DNA of 64,000 nt from Heliocidaris tuberculata (lineage: Eukaryota; Echinodermata; Echinoidea; Camarodonta; Echinometridae): positions 16,564,920-16,628,919 of the forward strand of contig CM046844.1 in NCBI GenBank assembly GCA_025618425.1, read 5' to 3'. A program made the translations under genes and the position numbers. The first letter of the stretch is position 1, and every line of letters starts with the position of its first letter. Below, piece after piece: positions 12,501 to 25,078 of this stretch. The notes below the pieces were generated by a model that was given only the letters and a program-made list of their open reading frames with translations, was not told the DNA's origin and searched no databases.

Positions 12501-13170
12501 GGTGTTTGTGCAAATGCCAACATCATTATTTTGCTTATCCATGCTCTAACGATTCCGAAAATGTATAGTTTTGCTAATCTCCCAAAACTTTGAACAAAAA
12601 TATATAGTGAACCTGACTAGACGGCAGCCCTTGGCTTTATTTCTCTGTTTTAGAAAATATCAAAGTGTGAACTTTTGAGTACTATAACTTTTTTGTTAAA
12701 TAAGCAATGAACTTGTAATTTTCATATGATATTGACCCTATATATGGTTGATTTTCTGTAAAGTTGGAAGTCATTAGTGAAATGGACTTTTGAAATATGG
12801 GGAAATATGTATTTTGAAGCAATTCATATTTTGGAAAAAAAATGATAAATATCACATTTTCTGCCCCAAATTGTTGTACAAATCATCACGAAACCCATCG
12901 AATGTGGTGTCATGTTGTAGAGAATTTAATGCCCTTTAATATGCTACCACAAAAATGACAGAATGAGGTTCTGTTACAAAAATATCTTCAAAAGTGTTCA
13001 ATACTAGTTACATATGGCGGCCATTTTGAAAATCCAAAATGGCTGCTCGGTCAGGGTTTTGTGCAAATGCCAACATCAATTTTCGGATTCCCCATGTTCT
13101 ACCGATTCCAAAAATGTATAGTTTTGCTAATCTCCAAAAACTTTGAACAAACATACATAGTGAACCTGAC

Positions 13171-13770
13171 TAGTAGTTGCATTCTGCCAAATGTTGGGTG
13201 TGGTAATAACGTAAACTAAGTCCCAAACATGAAAAAAGAAATGAAAAAAAATGGGTAGGAAGATACAGCAGCTAATTTGAGTGCTTGGTGTCCACCCTTA
13301 GACCTCCGAGTAATGCGCGTTACACGAATTTGATAGATAACAGAAATATTGCTCATGCGTACACATAAACAGTATTTTTTAAGAAGCTAATACCTATGTG
13401 TGATTAAATATACGCAAAAAAAGCATTTAGCTCACCTTGCTCAACAAAAAACGATATTTGAAATTTCATGTAATGTTCATACTGTGGACACCACACATCA
13501 TGCATACAAACATCCATAGGAATGCATGCTTAACAAGGAGTGAAGTTCAAACTTTACAGACTATCTCCAACTGTTGAGTCAAGCACAAGTAAAGCACTTA
13601 ACAAGGGTTTATGGTTGATGTTACACTTAAATGTGTAAAAAAATTTTATTAGGAATTAATTTTTATTATGTATAATGTCACACTTTCATTACCCAGTATT
13701 GTAAAACTACACATACATGTATGTGTTTATTTATTAGACAAAAAGGTGAATTCTTCATAATTGGGGATAC
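13171..13770. other. no feature recognised
   Basis: AT-rich sequence between two repeat elements. No exon or repeat could be supported. Confidence 0.4.
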
Positions 13771-13771
13771 T

Positions 13772-14087
13772 TGCAATAGGATTAGATATGGATGGTAATA
13801 TAGAAATTGAACAGTGTTGTGAGCCTTCCTGTCAGAGAAAAGCCTAAAGGCCTATCAGCTGCAAATCGTTTTTAATGCCATGCCAGTCACATGACTGGCC
13901 ACCAAAACTGGTAGCTTATTTGGCCCATACAATTAGAGTGGCACGCCATCACGTGACCACTGGGAAAGTTAGATTCGACTAGCAGGTCCAAAGTTTTTGC
14001 TCTGCCAGGTGGGGCTACGGCATCAGCTGACAAACACAGTGGATAAAATTAACATTTTTCAAATTCCATAGCTAATCCTATTGCAAT
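13772..14087. mobile_element. MITE-like element with short inverted ends
   Basis: The ends TGCAATAGGATTAGATATGG and CCATAGCTAATCCTATTGCA are inverted copies with one difference. The element is about 316 bp, non-coding, and contains the palindrome CCAGTCACATGACTGG. Confidence 0.6.
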
Positions 14088-14457
14088 TATTGTCAAAATC
14101 CAGTCGTAGTCAGTTCAGGTGTGCAGCGGCCTTTCGAAGCATTATGAGCTTTTATGAAGCCAAGAAATGTTAACCCTCCTAATCTGTACCCATAGTGTTG
14201 TATAACTTATCAAAAAATTTACTACTTGCCTTTTCTAGCCATCGCATTGAAAATGTATGACATATTGAAATACTTGTAATTGTTGTTTATCATAACATGA
14301 TTATAAATCGTACACTTGATTTCACAGTGCAAATTTTGTGGAAATATAAAATGTCCTCAGGCTGCATCCATTGTTATAGACAAATATGCAAAGGAGTATT
14401 ATAGCCTTTATAGGGTCTTATTTTACTGGCCTAATTGCATGTATTTGTCAGTTTACG

Positions 14458-15180
14458 TCTCGCCTGCGTAGCGAAGCAAGACTACAGGCGCCACTATTTC
14501 TGGCGTACATGTACATGTAGATGTCGTCGTCGTCGTCAACAATCATGCTGTAATCACAATAACTTTCTATGGATTTGAGGTAGAATCACAAAATTCATAC
14601 CACAGGTACATCTCTTAAAGACGCAGGTCAAGTTCGAAAATGAGTCGAATTTGACCAAGGTCAATAAACTTTCTGAAAAAGTACTGTAATCACAGTAACT
14701 GTCTATGGATTTGAGGTAGGATCACAAGATTCATACCACAGGTACATCTCTTAAAGATGCAGGTCAAGTTCGAAAATGAGTTGAATCTCACCAAGGTCAA
14801 AGGACAAAAGGTCAATGAACTTTCTGCAAAAAGCACTGTAATCACAATAACTGTCTATGGATTTGAGGTAGAATCACTGAATTCATACTACAGGTACATC
14901 TCTTAAAGATGCAAGTCAGGTTCGAAAATGAGTCGTATTTGACCAAGGTCAAAGGTCAAAAGGTCAATGAACTTTCAGAAAAAAGCACTGTAATAACACT
15001 CTGGATTTGAGGTGGAATCACAAAATTCATACCACAGGTACATCTCTTAAAGGTGCAGGTCAAGTTCAAAAATGAGTTGAATCTGACCGAGGTCAAAGGT
15101 CAATTACCTCACATGTAATAACTTTTTTGTACCTTTGAGGTAGGATCACCAAATTCAAATTTTATAGACAGGTTTGACTG
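14458..15180 (+). repeat. tandem ~136-153-bp array after a GGCGCC segment
   Basis: After CGCCTGCGTAGCGAAGCAAG and a (GTC)n stretch, four to five units repeat a block starting CTGTAATCACA (near 14548, 14684, 14835, 14988). Each contains ATGGATTTGAGGTAGAATCA, AGGTACATCTCTTAAAG and AAGGTCA half-sites. No protein is encoded. The layout, a short head followed by ~150-bp tandem units, is also found in non-autonomous rolling-circle elements, but no terminus was identified. Confidence 0.75.
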
Positions 15181-16439
15181 TAGTAAATTTGCACAAAGTA
15201 GATTTTTAGGAGCCAGACAAGCGCAATAACTTTGTTTTGTAACTTCCCACAAATGATATGGACTTACTTTTCTTTTCCCATTTTTGTTCTTAACTTCTTA
15301 TTAAATAAGTTAAATGAAGTTTGAACTTAAGAAGACACCTGTTTGCTGTTGTGTTGGGATTGTGTATTGCACAGTGTTATTACTAAAGCAGGTTCCCCGC
15401 CTTTTTTTTTGGGGGGGGGGGTGGCCCATATTAGGTGGATTTTATTGATAAAGTTAGAGAAAGAGTTTTGCTGTGGCCTTTAGCATCAGTTTAAGTGTTA
15501 CTTGTACTAGACTGTGTGACAAAGGAACTGTGTGTTTGTTGTGGATAGGTATTGAATAAGAAATATTTTTCCATGTTGAAGCTGATGGTCCTTAAGTTAC
15601 CATTAAATTATTCCTCATAGAAGAATGGTCTACACTGACATAAGTAATTACAGTCTGCTAGGGAAGGCCACTCTGCCATTAGGTTGGTGTGAATAAGCAT
15701 ATCAAAATTATCAAATACATCGCTCTTGATTTTTAAGAAGTCCCTTTTATATTGAGACGGATAATATGCTATGGCAAGATTATTTCATATGATATGTCTA
15801 GGGCACTGGTATGACCCCCCCAAAAAATGTTTTCTTTGTAGAAGAATGAAAATTTGGAGTTGCCAGTTTGATCATTTGTAATTTCAGTATTTCACTCTAC
15901 TTTACTGATCATTTCTCAACATTTGAGTGCTCTAATTTTGTCTGATTTGGCCATTTTGGAATCAGTTTTGTTTTCAGTATTTCAAGAACAAATTCAAGAT
16001 TATCCTTGATTTGTTGGAAGAATTCACAGAGTTGTAACACCAAAGCCTTTTGCTATGTATCTTGAAATTCTTTTACAAGTAATCATTACATATAAATTGT
16101 TTCCTATACAAAGGAAAGGTGAGAAATTTGTGAGGAATCAAGAAGTCCAAGCCTTTTTCATCTTGATCCATATTGGTCAGCGTGTGATAACTCCAAATAC
16201 ATTGATTTAAAGCTCAAGTAATAGGGTTTTGAAAAGGAAATGTTATCACCGTTATCTTCTTGTCCATTGTATTCATATTTATCAAGAAAGTCACCCTTAG
16301 GCAATATGAATTTTAATAAATTTTGACCCTTTTGTATACACATTTTCTCAATCGTGTTTATTTTGTTAAGTACAATGTATTAGTCATGAAAACAGTAGCA
16401 AACAAAGAGTTACTCATATTTTCTACTGTCAGCCAGTCA
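15181..16439. other. no gene recognised
   Basis: AT-rich sequence with T- and G-runs near 15403-15421. Nothing else could be supported. Confidence 0.4.
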
Positions 16440-16960
16440 CTCTCCTTTATTTTTGCTATTGCCTTATCTCTGTTCTCTACACCCTCCAACTTGACGGTGT
16501 GTCCCTTCGCTCTCCTACGTGTCATCCTACGCCACTCATTTCTTCCTTGGGCTTGCTGTTCAGCCTCATTAAGGGGGATTCTTAAGTCTTTTTCCACTTG
16601 GTCCCTCCATCGTGTTGGAGGGCGACCTGGTGGTCTCCGTTTTTTAAAGTCATTTTCGTAGGCCTGGAATGGGAGACAGTCAGGAGGCATGTGTGCTACA
16701 TAACATGTCCAAACTGCTTCAGGCGCCGCTTTGGATATCTTCACAGATGGCGTTTGTTGAGTCTGCGGAGGCATCTCATCTCGAAGGTATCAAGGCGGCA
16801 TCTATCTGCTTGTCTTAGGGTCCAATTTTCCGCTCCATAGGTGGCAATCGGAAGGATTAGGGCTTTGTAGATCCTTATCTTAAGCGACCTTGAGATGTCT
16901 TATCCTCACCCTAATTTTGTTTTTGCTATTTCGCCCACTTACCTTCTCAATGACACACCC
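16440..16960 (-). pseudogene. LINE reverse-transcriptase C-terminal fragment
   Basis: On the minus strand, frames broken by stops and frameshifts read IYKALILPIATYGAENWTL, then FEMRCLRRL, then GRPPTRWRDQVEKDL and EAEQQAQGRNEWRRM. These are the typical C-terminal blocks of non-LTR retrotransposon polyproteins (YG.E.WTL; GRP..RW.D...KDL; A.DR..WR). Catalytic motifs lie outside the fragment. It is a dead copy. Confidence 0.75.
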
Positions 16961-19828
16961 GCTTTTCTTTAATCTTCTTGCTTTTCTTTAATCTTCTTTC
17001 TTTTCTCTTTCTCAGTTACAGCTGCTGCCTTTCAAAGAAGTATTCAAATTTAAGAGCATACACAGAAATACATGCACTACAATTTCTCTTCACATTTAAT
17101 ATTACTGCCTTGCTATTTTTCATCTCAGTAACATTGATTTTCATGCATTTGACACATACATTTAGGATGGTTTTACTCATTTACTGAAGTTAAATGTCTG
17201 TGCAACATGCCAGATTTTGAGTGTCGCAGAAATTTAATTTCAAGACTTGCATTCTGGATAGCATTAAACCTTTCATTGTAGGGTTTCATAAAACCCTTTC
17301 CAAAAATGCACAGAATAAATAACAATTAAAATCTAACTTTTAGCATGCATATGGTTATGGTTTTCATGTGCATTAATTCAGATTGCATTTATCTTTTTCT
17401 ATTGCATTATTAAGATGTTTTACATCTCGTTAAATTTTGGTCACACTATCTAATTCAAAGACAAAATGAGTGAAAAGCCATTTGATACACATGCAGTCTT
17501 CTCACCAGTGCATAACGCCCTTGGTGCTTATATCAAGGGCGAGGAATTTCAGAAAATAAATTTCTCCCAACATGGGTACCAAGGGTAATATATCATTCGA
17601 TGCTTACTTTCAATCTCCAAAGTTGTTTTGGTCCTCCCAAACCACCTCCCTGGGATGTCATAAGGACATATTTCACTCAATATGGACCAATAAATGTGTC
17701 GGTGCATACTTTCAACCTGAAATTTTGCTTTGGTCCTCTAACGTCACCCCCATGGGATTTGGTTGGTAAAGCCATAATTCTGTCAATTCCAACCATTCAT
17801 AAACTCTTTTCTGCCTGAGAAGCCTGTACACATCAATCTTTCCATACATCTACGTAGAGCAAATTTTCTAAGCATATTTAGCTATTGTCTGATGAAGACA
17901 TGTACTCTCATGGTAATCACAAATGCATGATGTACAGTTGATAGCCTCAAATCAACCAAGGTTATGTAAAAGGGCTGCTCGACATTACTTTCAAAGGATC
18001 GTCACTTTTAAACGCAAGACTGCAGTCCAAACATTACTGGGCAATACTACAGACACATAAAGAATTGTGTATTATTCAGCTTTTGCTTTCTCTGTATTAT
18101 GGGATGAAAACTGCTCGAAAGATAATACAGGCGATTGCTGAAAACCCTCCAGTACTCGAGTTCCACCAGTTTTTTTTTTTTGTTGCTTTACTTGAAGTCA
18201 TACTCCAGTTTGATCGATAATACATCAAAATAAAGTCATATATATCTAGCAGTAAATCAACCTACACAAATTCATGTCATTCTCTTCATCTCTCATAATT
18301 TTTCATATAAATCCCTGCAAGTTACATTCATTTGACTTTGGTTTTTCATCATTTTCATTGCAGTAACTCAAATTAAAAATATATAAATGAAATTCATAGG
18401 TCAACTATTTCAAAATAACAATCTTCTATATTAAACAAGAGTAAGAAGTAACCCTTCAGCTTTCATTTGACACCTTGTTTGCATCACCATTGTCATGTAT
18501 CACTGAGTTTCCAAATTTTTGGTTTGAATGAACTCCTTGCAGAAATTTTACACTTGTTGCAATGATAGAGTCCATCTTATTTCAAGAATAATTCTTTAAT
18601 GGTATGCATCCTCTCTCCAAAATTGTGTGACCGGATGCATTGCTGAGATGAAAGGCATTCCCGATACCATACATGGATGCATGGGTACACACATTATGTA
18701 ACATAGCAGGTCACAGCTGCCTGCTCAGGTAAGTAAGTAGCATTTGACAGCCATTCCCACATTTTTTAAATGAATGGCTGAGATGAATTGTGCATTCATG
18801 GATGGGTACATTGTTGTGTAACGTGGTCAGTGTAGTGCTGCATAGTCGGGCAAGCATGCAACATCCAGTAACACTTGGTCAAGTGGGTTGAGTGTAATTT
18901 ATAACTGGACTGGCAATAGCAAATTTCTGTAATCATGGTGCAACTTGTTCTTGAGCAAAGGATATTTGTGGTGACAACATTTTATTGTACTGGAAGCAAT
19001 AGGACAGACAAGGAAAGTATTCCGTTTCCAGTTCCCAGCTTTCCTGTCAAGAGGGGAGGTGGACAAGTCGAAGGTGTTGGTGCATAAAAAGGTAAGGAGA
19101 GATATCACTCATTTGTTAAAATTCTAACAGCGAATTAACCAAAAATTAATATTTTTATTTACATTGACTACCCCAATTTTTGATTTTCCAAAAACTTGAG
19201 CAAGGTGGGGTTGCCGGTAGTATCTGTCACCTTCAAGAGCACCTGACTTACTGATACATGTACATGACATTGATGATGCAAACAAGGTGTAAAATGAAAA
19301 GCTGAAGACTTGTTCTTTACTCTCACTGTTTAACATCTAAGTTATGAGATTAATGTAGTTTTGAAATAGTTGACCTTTGGACTTTAGCTACCTTTTTAGG
19401 AACACCCTGTATATTTTGCCTAAAAGCGGAAGCCTTTAAAACTAGACAAAACTGAACAACAGATTCTGCTCATTAATAATTTTAGACTCGTAAAGTGGGA
19501 ACTCATCACCTGAATCTCCCATAGAAAATAGAATGCACTGAGAATGTAATTCTGTTTACCAAAAACTAGTCAACATCATTATTTCCTTCACAGTCTGTGC
19601 TGACTGAAAAGGTTTGAGCAATGAGGACTAGCATTTGCTTTACTGATAGACGAGTACATGTAATCTGAATGGAATAAAAAAATCTGTTATTAATTTCACT
19701 ATACTCCATGATAAAGGCATATTTCTTTCCCTGCTGAATCAATATTTTCTGAAATGTAATAACAAATTTTTGCAGCTGTAGCTGACCACTGCATTGAGAG
19801 CCAGGAGAGCATTATCTCTGTGTATAAA
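16961..19828. other. no gene; weak two-fold repeats
   Basis: Two related ~102-bp units start near 17600 and 17703 (ACTTTCAA...TTTTGGTCCTC). Two degenerate units with AACAT or AACGT after GGGTACA lie near 18650 and 18790. The rest is AT-rich and unexplained. Confidence 0.45.
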
Positions 19829-20560
19829 GGAAAAGTCCACCCTGGTAGTAATTTAGTTTTAAGAAAAGCAGAAATATGAAAGAAAGGTATTTCTGAAAGT
19901 TAAGGGAAAATCTGATAAAACATATGAAAGTAATGAATTTCTAAAGTTTGTTATCGATTAAACACAAACTGGCAACTGTGTAAAATAGCTTTCGAGGACC
20001 TCTCCCATTGCTTTTTACTAAAAAAAGTCATAAATGTCTCATTTTCTCCAAAGAATATATCGCATGACGTATGCACTATATTGCACATTTGTTTTTACAC
20101 AACTGCTTTAGGAAATTTATCTATTCCTTCATCAACAAACAAAATGGAAATTTAGGTACTAGTTTTCAGTATAGTCAAGAATTGTATTTTCGAACAGATT
20201 GTATTACCGAAGGTGTACAGCTAAGCGCCTAAAATGGGTTTTCATACGCGTATGAAAACCACACTATTGAAACAAAGGTTGTGTCTTTTTCCCATAGGTT
20301 TCACACGTTCGGAAATACAATACCTTTTTCAAGGGACCAAAACGCCGCGTCGTTGGGAAGGGGTTCACTCGGAAGGGAATATCGTATTAAATCTACATTG
20401 TCATTTTAAAATTCCATCATTATGTAAGTTTGACAGATATTCGGTTGATATTTTATTTGCTATCGTTGATTTTCTGAAAAGTGTTCGGACACTGGATCCA
20501 CCACCATACAAAGCAAATGGGAGAGGTGCTCAAAAGGTAAATCACAGATTTGCCAGTTGC
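19829..20560. mobile_element. MITE family M2, diverged copy
   Basis: The left side (GGAAAAGTCCACCCTGGTAG, then AAACAC-AACTGGCAACT and CCTCTCCCATTGC) matches the inverted-repeat element at 28246-28790. The right side has the complementary GGGAGAGGTGCTCA and TTGCCAG blocks near 20518-20560. The outer right end is not clear. Confidence 0.5.
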
Positions 20561-20572
20561 TTTTTGATCGAT

Positions 20573-20832
20573 CAAATGTCCTTACATTCGAATTATGACA
20601 AAAAAATTAATGTTCGGGCTGAACGTTCATGCCACATGTGTGTGCAGCCCCATATACCCATTTCTGTGTGCAGAGCATGTCCTTACCAGTGGGAATTGGT
20701 CAATTTCTCATCATTATGACGATTCCAAAACCTCACGGTATAAACCACTTCGTATGTGGACACGATCAACCTTTCCCAAATGCTGTGAGATGGTTTCTTT
20801 CACATGACCAGAACTCAACTTAATCTTTAATT
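20573..20832 (+). mobile_element. MITE family M4, partial copy
   Basis: It matches the right-hand 260 bp of 5537-5932, including GTGTGCAG, CCCATATAC, ATCATT(A/T)TGA(C/T)GATTC and the terminus GACCAGAACTC...ATCTTTAA. Confidence 0.6.
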
Positions 20833-21847
20833 TTCTTCTGGCTTTCAGCATTTGGCTTTGAGATTCCCTGCACATGAAGTAATATATAATTCTATATTAA
20901 ATCAAACACTTAAGAACAAATTAAAATTCATGTGCTAAAATGATTAATTTACTAAAAATTCACAAAATGATAAGCAAAACAATCCTTTTAAATTAAAAAA
21001 AAAATATATTGCAAATACAACATAATTCATAAATCATACAATTTTAATGACAAGTTGAACCAACTTTTATTACTACACTTAGAGGTATTTCACTAATAAA
21101 CAGCAGCATTTTATTGCTTGCATTATAAAGGTGGAATAACACATTAAAACAAAACCTTCGTTAAAACTGCCTTGAACAAAAGGAGACAGACCATTTCTAC
21201 AGCTTGAATGTCACTCTCTGTACAAACTCAAATCAACATTAAAAAGTAAACAATAAATAAATATACATCAGCTGTCATTGCTCTCCAGGCAGGAGGCTGT
21301 ACATATAATAACCCCAAAATCAATGCGAAAAGCACAAATTAATAGCACTGTATATAAGATTACAAATCAGAATTCAGAGCTTTAGCAAATGAACAAAAAC
21401 AAAGAAAGAAAAGAAAATAGAATTCAACAGCTCGACACACAAAATGCTGATGACAATCCTAAAATATATGTGTAAATGCCAGATATGGCATTGTATTGAG
21501 AATGGCATTTGAATGATAGAAAATTTTACAATTTTGGGAGGGTCTGACATTTTCTCTGGCAAAATATGCCCTGAGCTTTTCTTCGTCAAAAAAAAAAATT
21601 ATGCACTAATTATGGAAACCATGATTTGTGTAGAAAACATAAGACCTACTGAACAATTTATCTCAGCCGTAAAGGTCCCTCATCATGAAATACCGGTGTC
21701 TATACTAAGAAAAAAAAAAATTCAGATTTCCTGAAATTGAAAAAATTAAGATTCCTCATAGATTGATTTTTATATACATTACATGTATCTGTTTTACAGA
21801 GCTCTTTTTACAAACAGATTTCCACAACTCTTTTTGTGTGATTTCCA
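20833..21847. other. AT-rich, no gene recognised
   Basis: A- and T-rich sequence without a supported feature. TTTATT at 21066-21071 is a minus-strand AATAAA but is far from the icmt stop. Confidence 0.4.
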
Positions 21848-21965
21848 GGGCCCTGTTTAATAAAACTTGTCATCAATGACCAGTTGCAGTAACTGTTATA
21901 AGCTACTGAAATCCTTGCATTTGATTGGCTGAGAGCAATTTTGGCTGTAAAAATCACTGACAAGA
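21848..21965. mobile_element. MITE family M1, truncated copy
   Basis: It begins GGGCCCTGTTTAATAAAACT and contains GCATTTGATTGGCTGAGAGC, the centre of M1 in reverse orientation. The distal inverted end is absent. Confidence 0.6.
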
Positions 21966-23424
21966 CACTTCATGACACCCCCCCCCCTCCTAAAATAATC
22001 TTTGCTACTATTTGACCTCCAATATTCAGCATAACTTTGTCTGACAATAAGCTGCTTCAATGGTGCCACATGAAATATTAGGTTTGAGAGAATGCCTTTT
22101 GGTTTAACACTTGAAATTAATAATAAGTTTTCAAAACCCTGAAAAATATTATGAGCAAATGTATTACACACCATAACATTGCTGGCATCATGTATATAAA
22201 TCATGTACAAGTCAAAAATCAAGAACTTGCACAAAATACAAAGTTATTCACACAAGTCAAAATATCTTTAGAAATGTATGGGGAAAGGCACAATCATTTT
22301 TTTTTTACAACACATAATACAAAAGAAATATACACAAGGAATATGCCTTTTTCAATCACAGAATGAAGTGTCCAAATGAGAATCATGCAAAGTAATTTTT
22401 TTCCCTTCCTTGCAATCATATTTCATCAAAATGCAAGTTTACTTCTTAAATGAATAATCAACTGTCTTAATGTATACTAGAACCCTAATGACTTTTCCAA
22501 GCTAAAGGTCCATATTCTTGAAAGTAAGTCAAAGCCAGTGTCCATGTGCATTGCATCATACTTTGCTGACACCAGATTTTGGTTGAATTACCAGTTAATA
22601 TGTGCGAGGTCTCCCAGGCAGGCAGTGAAACTAGGGAGATGGGTCTGACCATGGGTCTGTCCGTCCCAGCAGAAAATTACTTGAGCTGGGGAGACATTTG
22701 GCACTCCATGAATAAATCCACTAAGTCTTCGCAATAAGGCGGAGTTTAAACCTGGTCTAAAGTTAGGCGGCTTTCAAGATGGGCCAAAGAGATCACACTT
22801 TGCAAGACTTTCAACATAACAATAGGTCATTCCCCTCCCCCCCCCCCCCCCCCCCCCCCCCGATGAATAGAATTGCATAACACATCTCTGCCACTGATGT
22901 AACGGGTCTGTTTCTAAAGAAGTGCAATACAAGCGTTTTCTGGAGTTTTCCGGCTCCAGCGGATATCAGGATAGTGGGCATGGCTTGCATGATGCATGCA
23001 TTATATATTGGGTCACGTGACCTTAAGAAACGTTAACTGGTCTGTTTCTACAGAGCTGAGACAGCAAGCGCACCCAGAAAAATCCACTTCTGGAGACAGG
23101 TATGCTTTTCCGTTGCCGTTAGAATCTGATTAAGGTCCATTTCTACATAAGCACATACCTGGACATAACCTGGACAATATCAGGGAGTAATGGAAGGTGA
23201 AATCTTGTAGAAACACAGTGAATGAGAATACCCCCTGAAAGCGGAGTGACTACAGGGAAGGAGGCAATATAAATTCGTTTTTTGACACCTAACCTCTTTT
23301 CATTGTAATACAAATAATCTGAACACATGTATTTAACTCTTATGATATATTTCAGACAAAAAGCAGGCAATTTATCTTGCCCTATAGTTGTTTTTGCATT
23401 AATTTTTTTTGCATTAATGCAGCA
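21966..23424. other. no gene; long C-run
   Basis: A run of C from about 22838 to 22861 is the only clear feature. Two GGTCTGTTTCTA(A/C)A blocks at about 22905 and 23038 hint at a degenerate duplication. Confidence 0.4.
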
Positions 23425-23910
23425 GCACACCTAGTTACTCTTTGTAGGAAGCATACTCATATCACCCCTGTTCTGAACTCACTTCATTGGTTGCAAGTCA
23501 GAGATCGCATTGTTTTTAAAATTTTACTTCTTGTTTACCACTGTGTCAAAGGTTCTGCTCCCCAGTATAATGTTAACTTGGTTCACAATTACATTCCTGT
23601 CAGATCTTTACGCTCTTCCAACTCCGGTTCTCTTGTCGTTCCAAAATCTGCAAAACTATGGGGGGAACGGGGTTTTGCCCATGCTGGTCCTACTCTGTGG
23701 AACAACATACCAATAGTAATTAGAGCAATCTAAAAACTTACCTGTTTAATGCTTCCCTTTTTTAATATTCTTTTTCCATTCCTTTCTTCATTTCTTGTAT
23801 TTGTAATAATTATCTTCCTTTCTTCATCCTATATAATCTGCGCCTAGAGCACTCCACAGAGTGGATTGGGCACAATATAAATCATATAAATTATTATTAT
23901 CATTATAATT
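23425..23910 (+). pseudogene. CR1-like LINE tail: RT C-terminus and 3' end
   Basis: The frame 23416-23730 reads HITPVLNSLHWLQVRDRIVF, then VKGSAPQY, RSLRSSNSGSLVVPK and TLWNNIP. These are the standard C-terminal blocks of CR1-type reverse transcriptases (LHWLP...R; SLRSS; LWN.LP). It is followed by a 3' tail with GCGC near 23840, AATATAAAT and a TTATTATTATCATTATAA end. The copy is 5'-truncated and non-functional. Confidence 0.8.
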
Positions 23911-24901
23911 TACTGAAGAATCTTTCACATTCAAGCCTTAAAAAATATTGAGAAGGGAACCGTTTGTCAGAAATACAAGAGAATATTATTTTAAACAAAG
24001 CTGAATTATATTTAATGGTTATATTATTTGTTAGAACAATAATTTAAGTTGAGCCAGAACTCTGTAAGTTCTTGTGAATGTACTTGAACACTCTGTTCCT
24101 CAATTAAATGCAAACGTTAACTAATCTCAAGAAAGAGATAGTTTGTACTGCCAATCAAAGAATGGCTCTGAACAAAAACATGCTCAATCTTTGTCTCATA
24201 TACTCAACAGATTAAATAGCCAAAAAAAAAAAAATGAACAGGAAACCTAAAATCAAACAATACAAATGGAAACTAGTCAAGATCTCGAGAAAAGATATCC
24301 CAATTTGGAATGTAAATTATCTCATACATGAAAGATCATGTCAAGCATCACACAATGGTCTCCTTTAAAATGATCTATAGATAATATAATAGTAGTGTGA
24401 GGACTTTTTGCAGGGTAACTGCACCAAAATGGAAGCTTATGCGTGCAAAAGAAAAACATGACATCTGATTGTCATTGAAAGTTTGAAACCCAGTGGCTCA
24501 TTAAAAACACCTTCATGTTGCATCAATTAAAGACACACTACATAAAACATGCACTGTGCCTAGCATATAGGCATGTTTTGGGGGATGCGCAGACACATAT
24601 GAACATTTTGAGAAAAAATACATGCCAAAATTATCATCATTCACTGACGATATCTATATGGAAAACATTTAAGTCCATACATTGTCCATACAATGGAGAA
24701 CAGCGTTATTCTTCTTTCAGGGTTTAAAATTTGACCCCAAAATTGTGTTTTGCTCTTCTGCATGGCAACGTGTGGCCATACAGATTGACCAAATGGATTT
24801 TTCTCTGTCATCTAGATGGGATACATGTATTGTGTTGCTGTAGATATTTGCAGGCATCAACTTATTTGGTCACTGCGGCTATCACTCTGACACCACTACG
24901 G
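23911..24901. other. icmt 3' side, no feature recognised
   Basis: It probably includes the icmt 3' UTR. I see no minus-strand AATAAA within about 650 bases of the stop codon. Confidence 0.4.
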
Positions 24902-25078
24902 TCATAACTTGTAACCTTCAATGAAAGGTAGCTTGGTGCCGACACGCTTCTGGTAGTCCACGTAGCGCTGACCGAAGAATGCGATGAGCGTGATCTCCTC
25001 ATCTTCTACTCGCTCATTAAAGAAGCGCCAGGATGTTATGCCGTAGCCGAGACAACAGACTGGATTGCATAATATTAA
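24902..25078 (-). CDS. icmt: icmt coding exon 4, C-terminus
   Basis: The exon has 58 codons and TGA (24902-24904), after a polypyrimidine tract and TTTCAG. The peptide includes NERVEDEEI, FFGQRYVDYQKRV and LPFIEGYKL, the conserved ICMT tail. I find no minus-strand AATAAA in the first ~650 bases downstream, so the 3' UTR is probably long or uses a variant signal. Confidence 0.93.
   Translation of the reverse strand, partial: LILCNPVCCLGYGITSWRFFNERVEDEEITLIAFFGQRYVDYQKRVGTKLPFIEGYKL

Larger units (their letters stand above)
8783..13170. mobile_element. 4.4 kb foldback element
   Basis: The sequence 8783-9355 is the reverse complement of about 12611-13170, allowing point changes. The shared order is a GTGAACC-(A/T)GACTA end, GTATAGTTTTGCTAATCTCC, a GGCGGCCATTTTG hairpin and an AAATTTAATGCCCTTTAATA block. 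The interior carries C-runs, a 95-bp duplication and an array of ~170-bp units. No coding region is found. An extra direct copy of the outer arm part lies at 12465-12610. Confidence 0.75.

Noticed and set aside
20234..20719. A 161-residue plus-strand frame
   Set aside because: It crosses the M2 and M4 MITE-like copies, has no recognisable domain, and lacks splice or poly(A) context.
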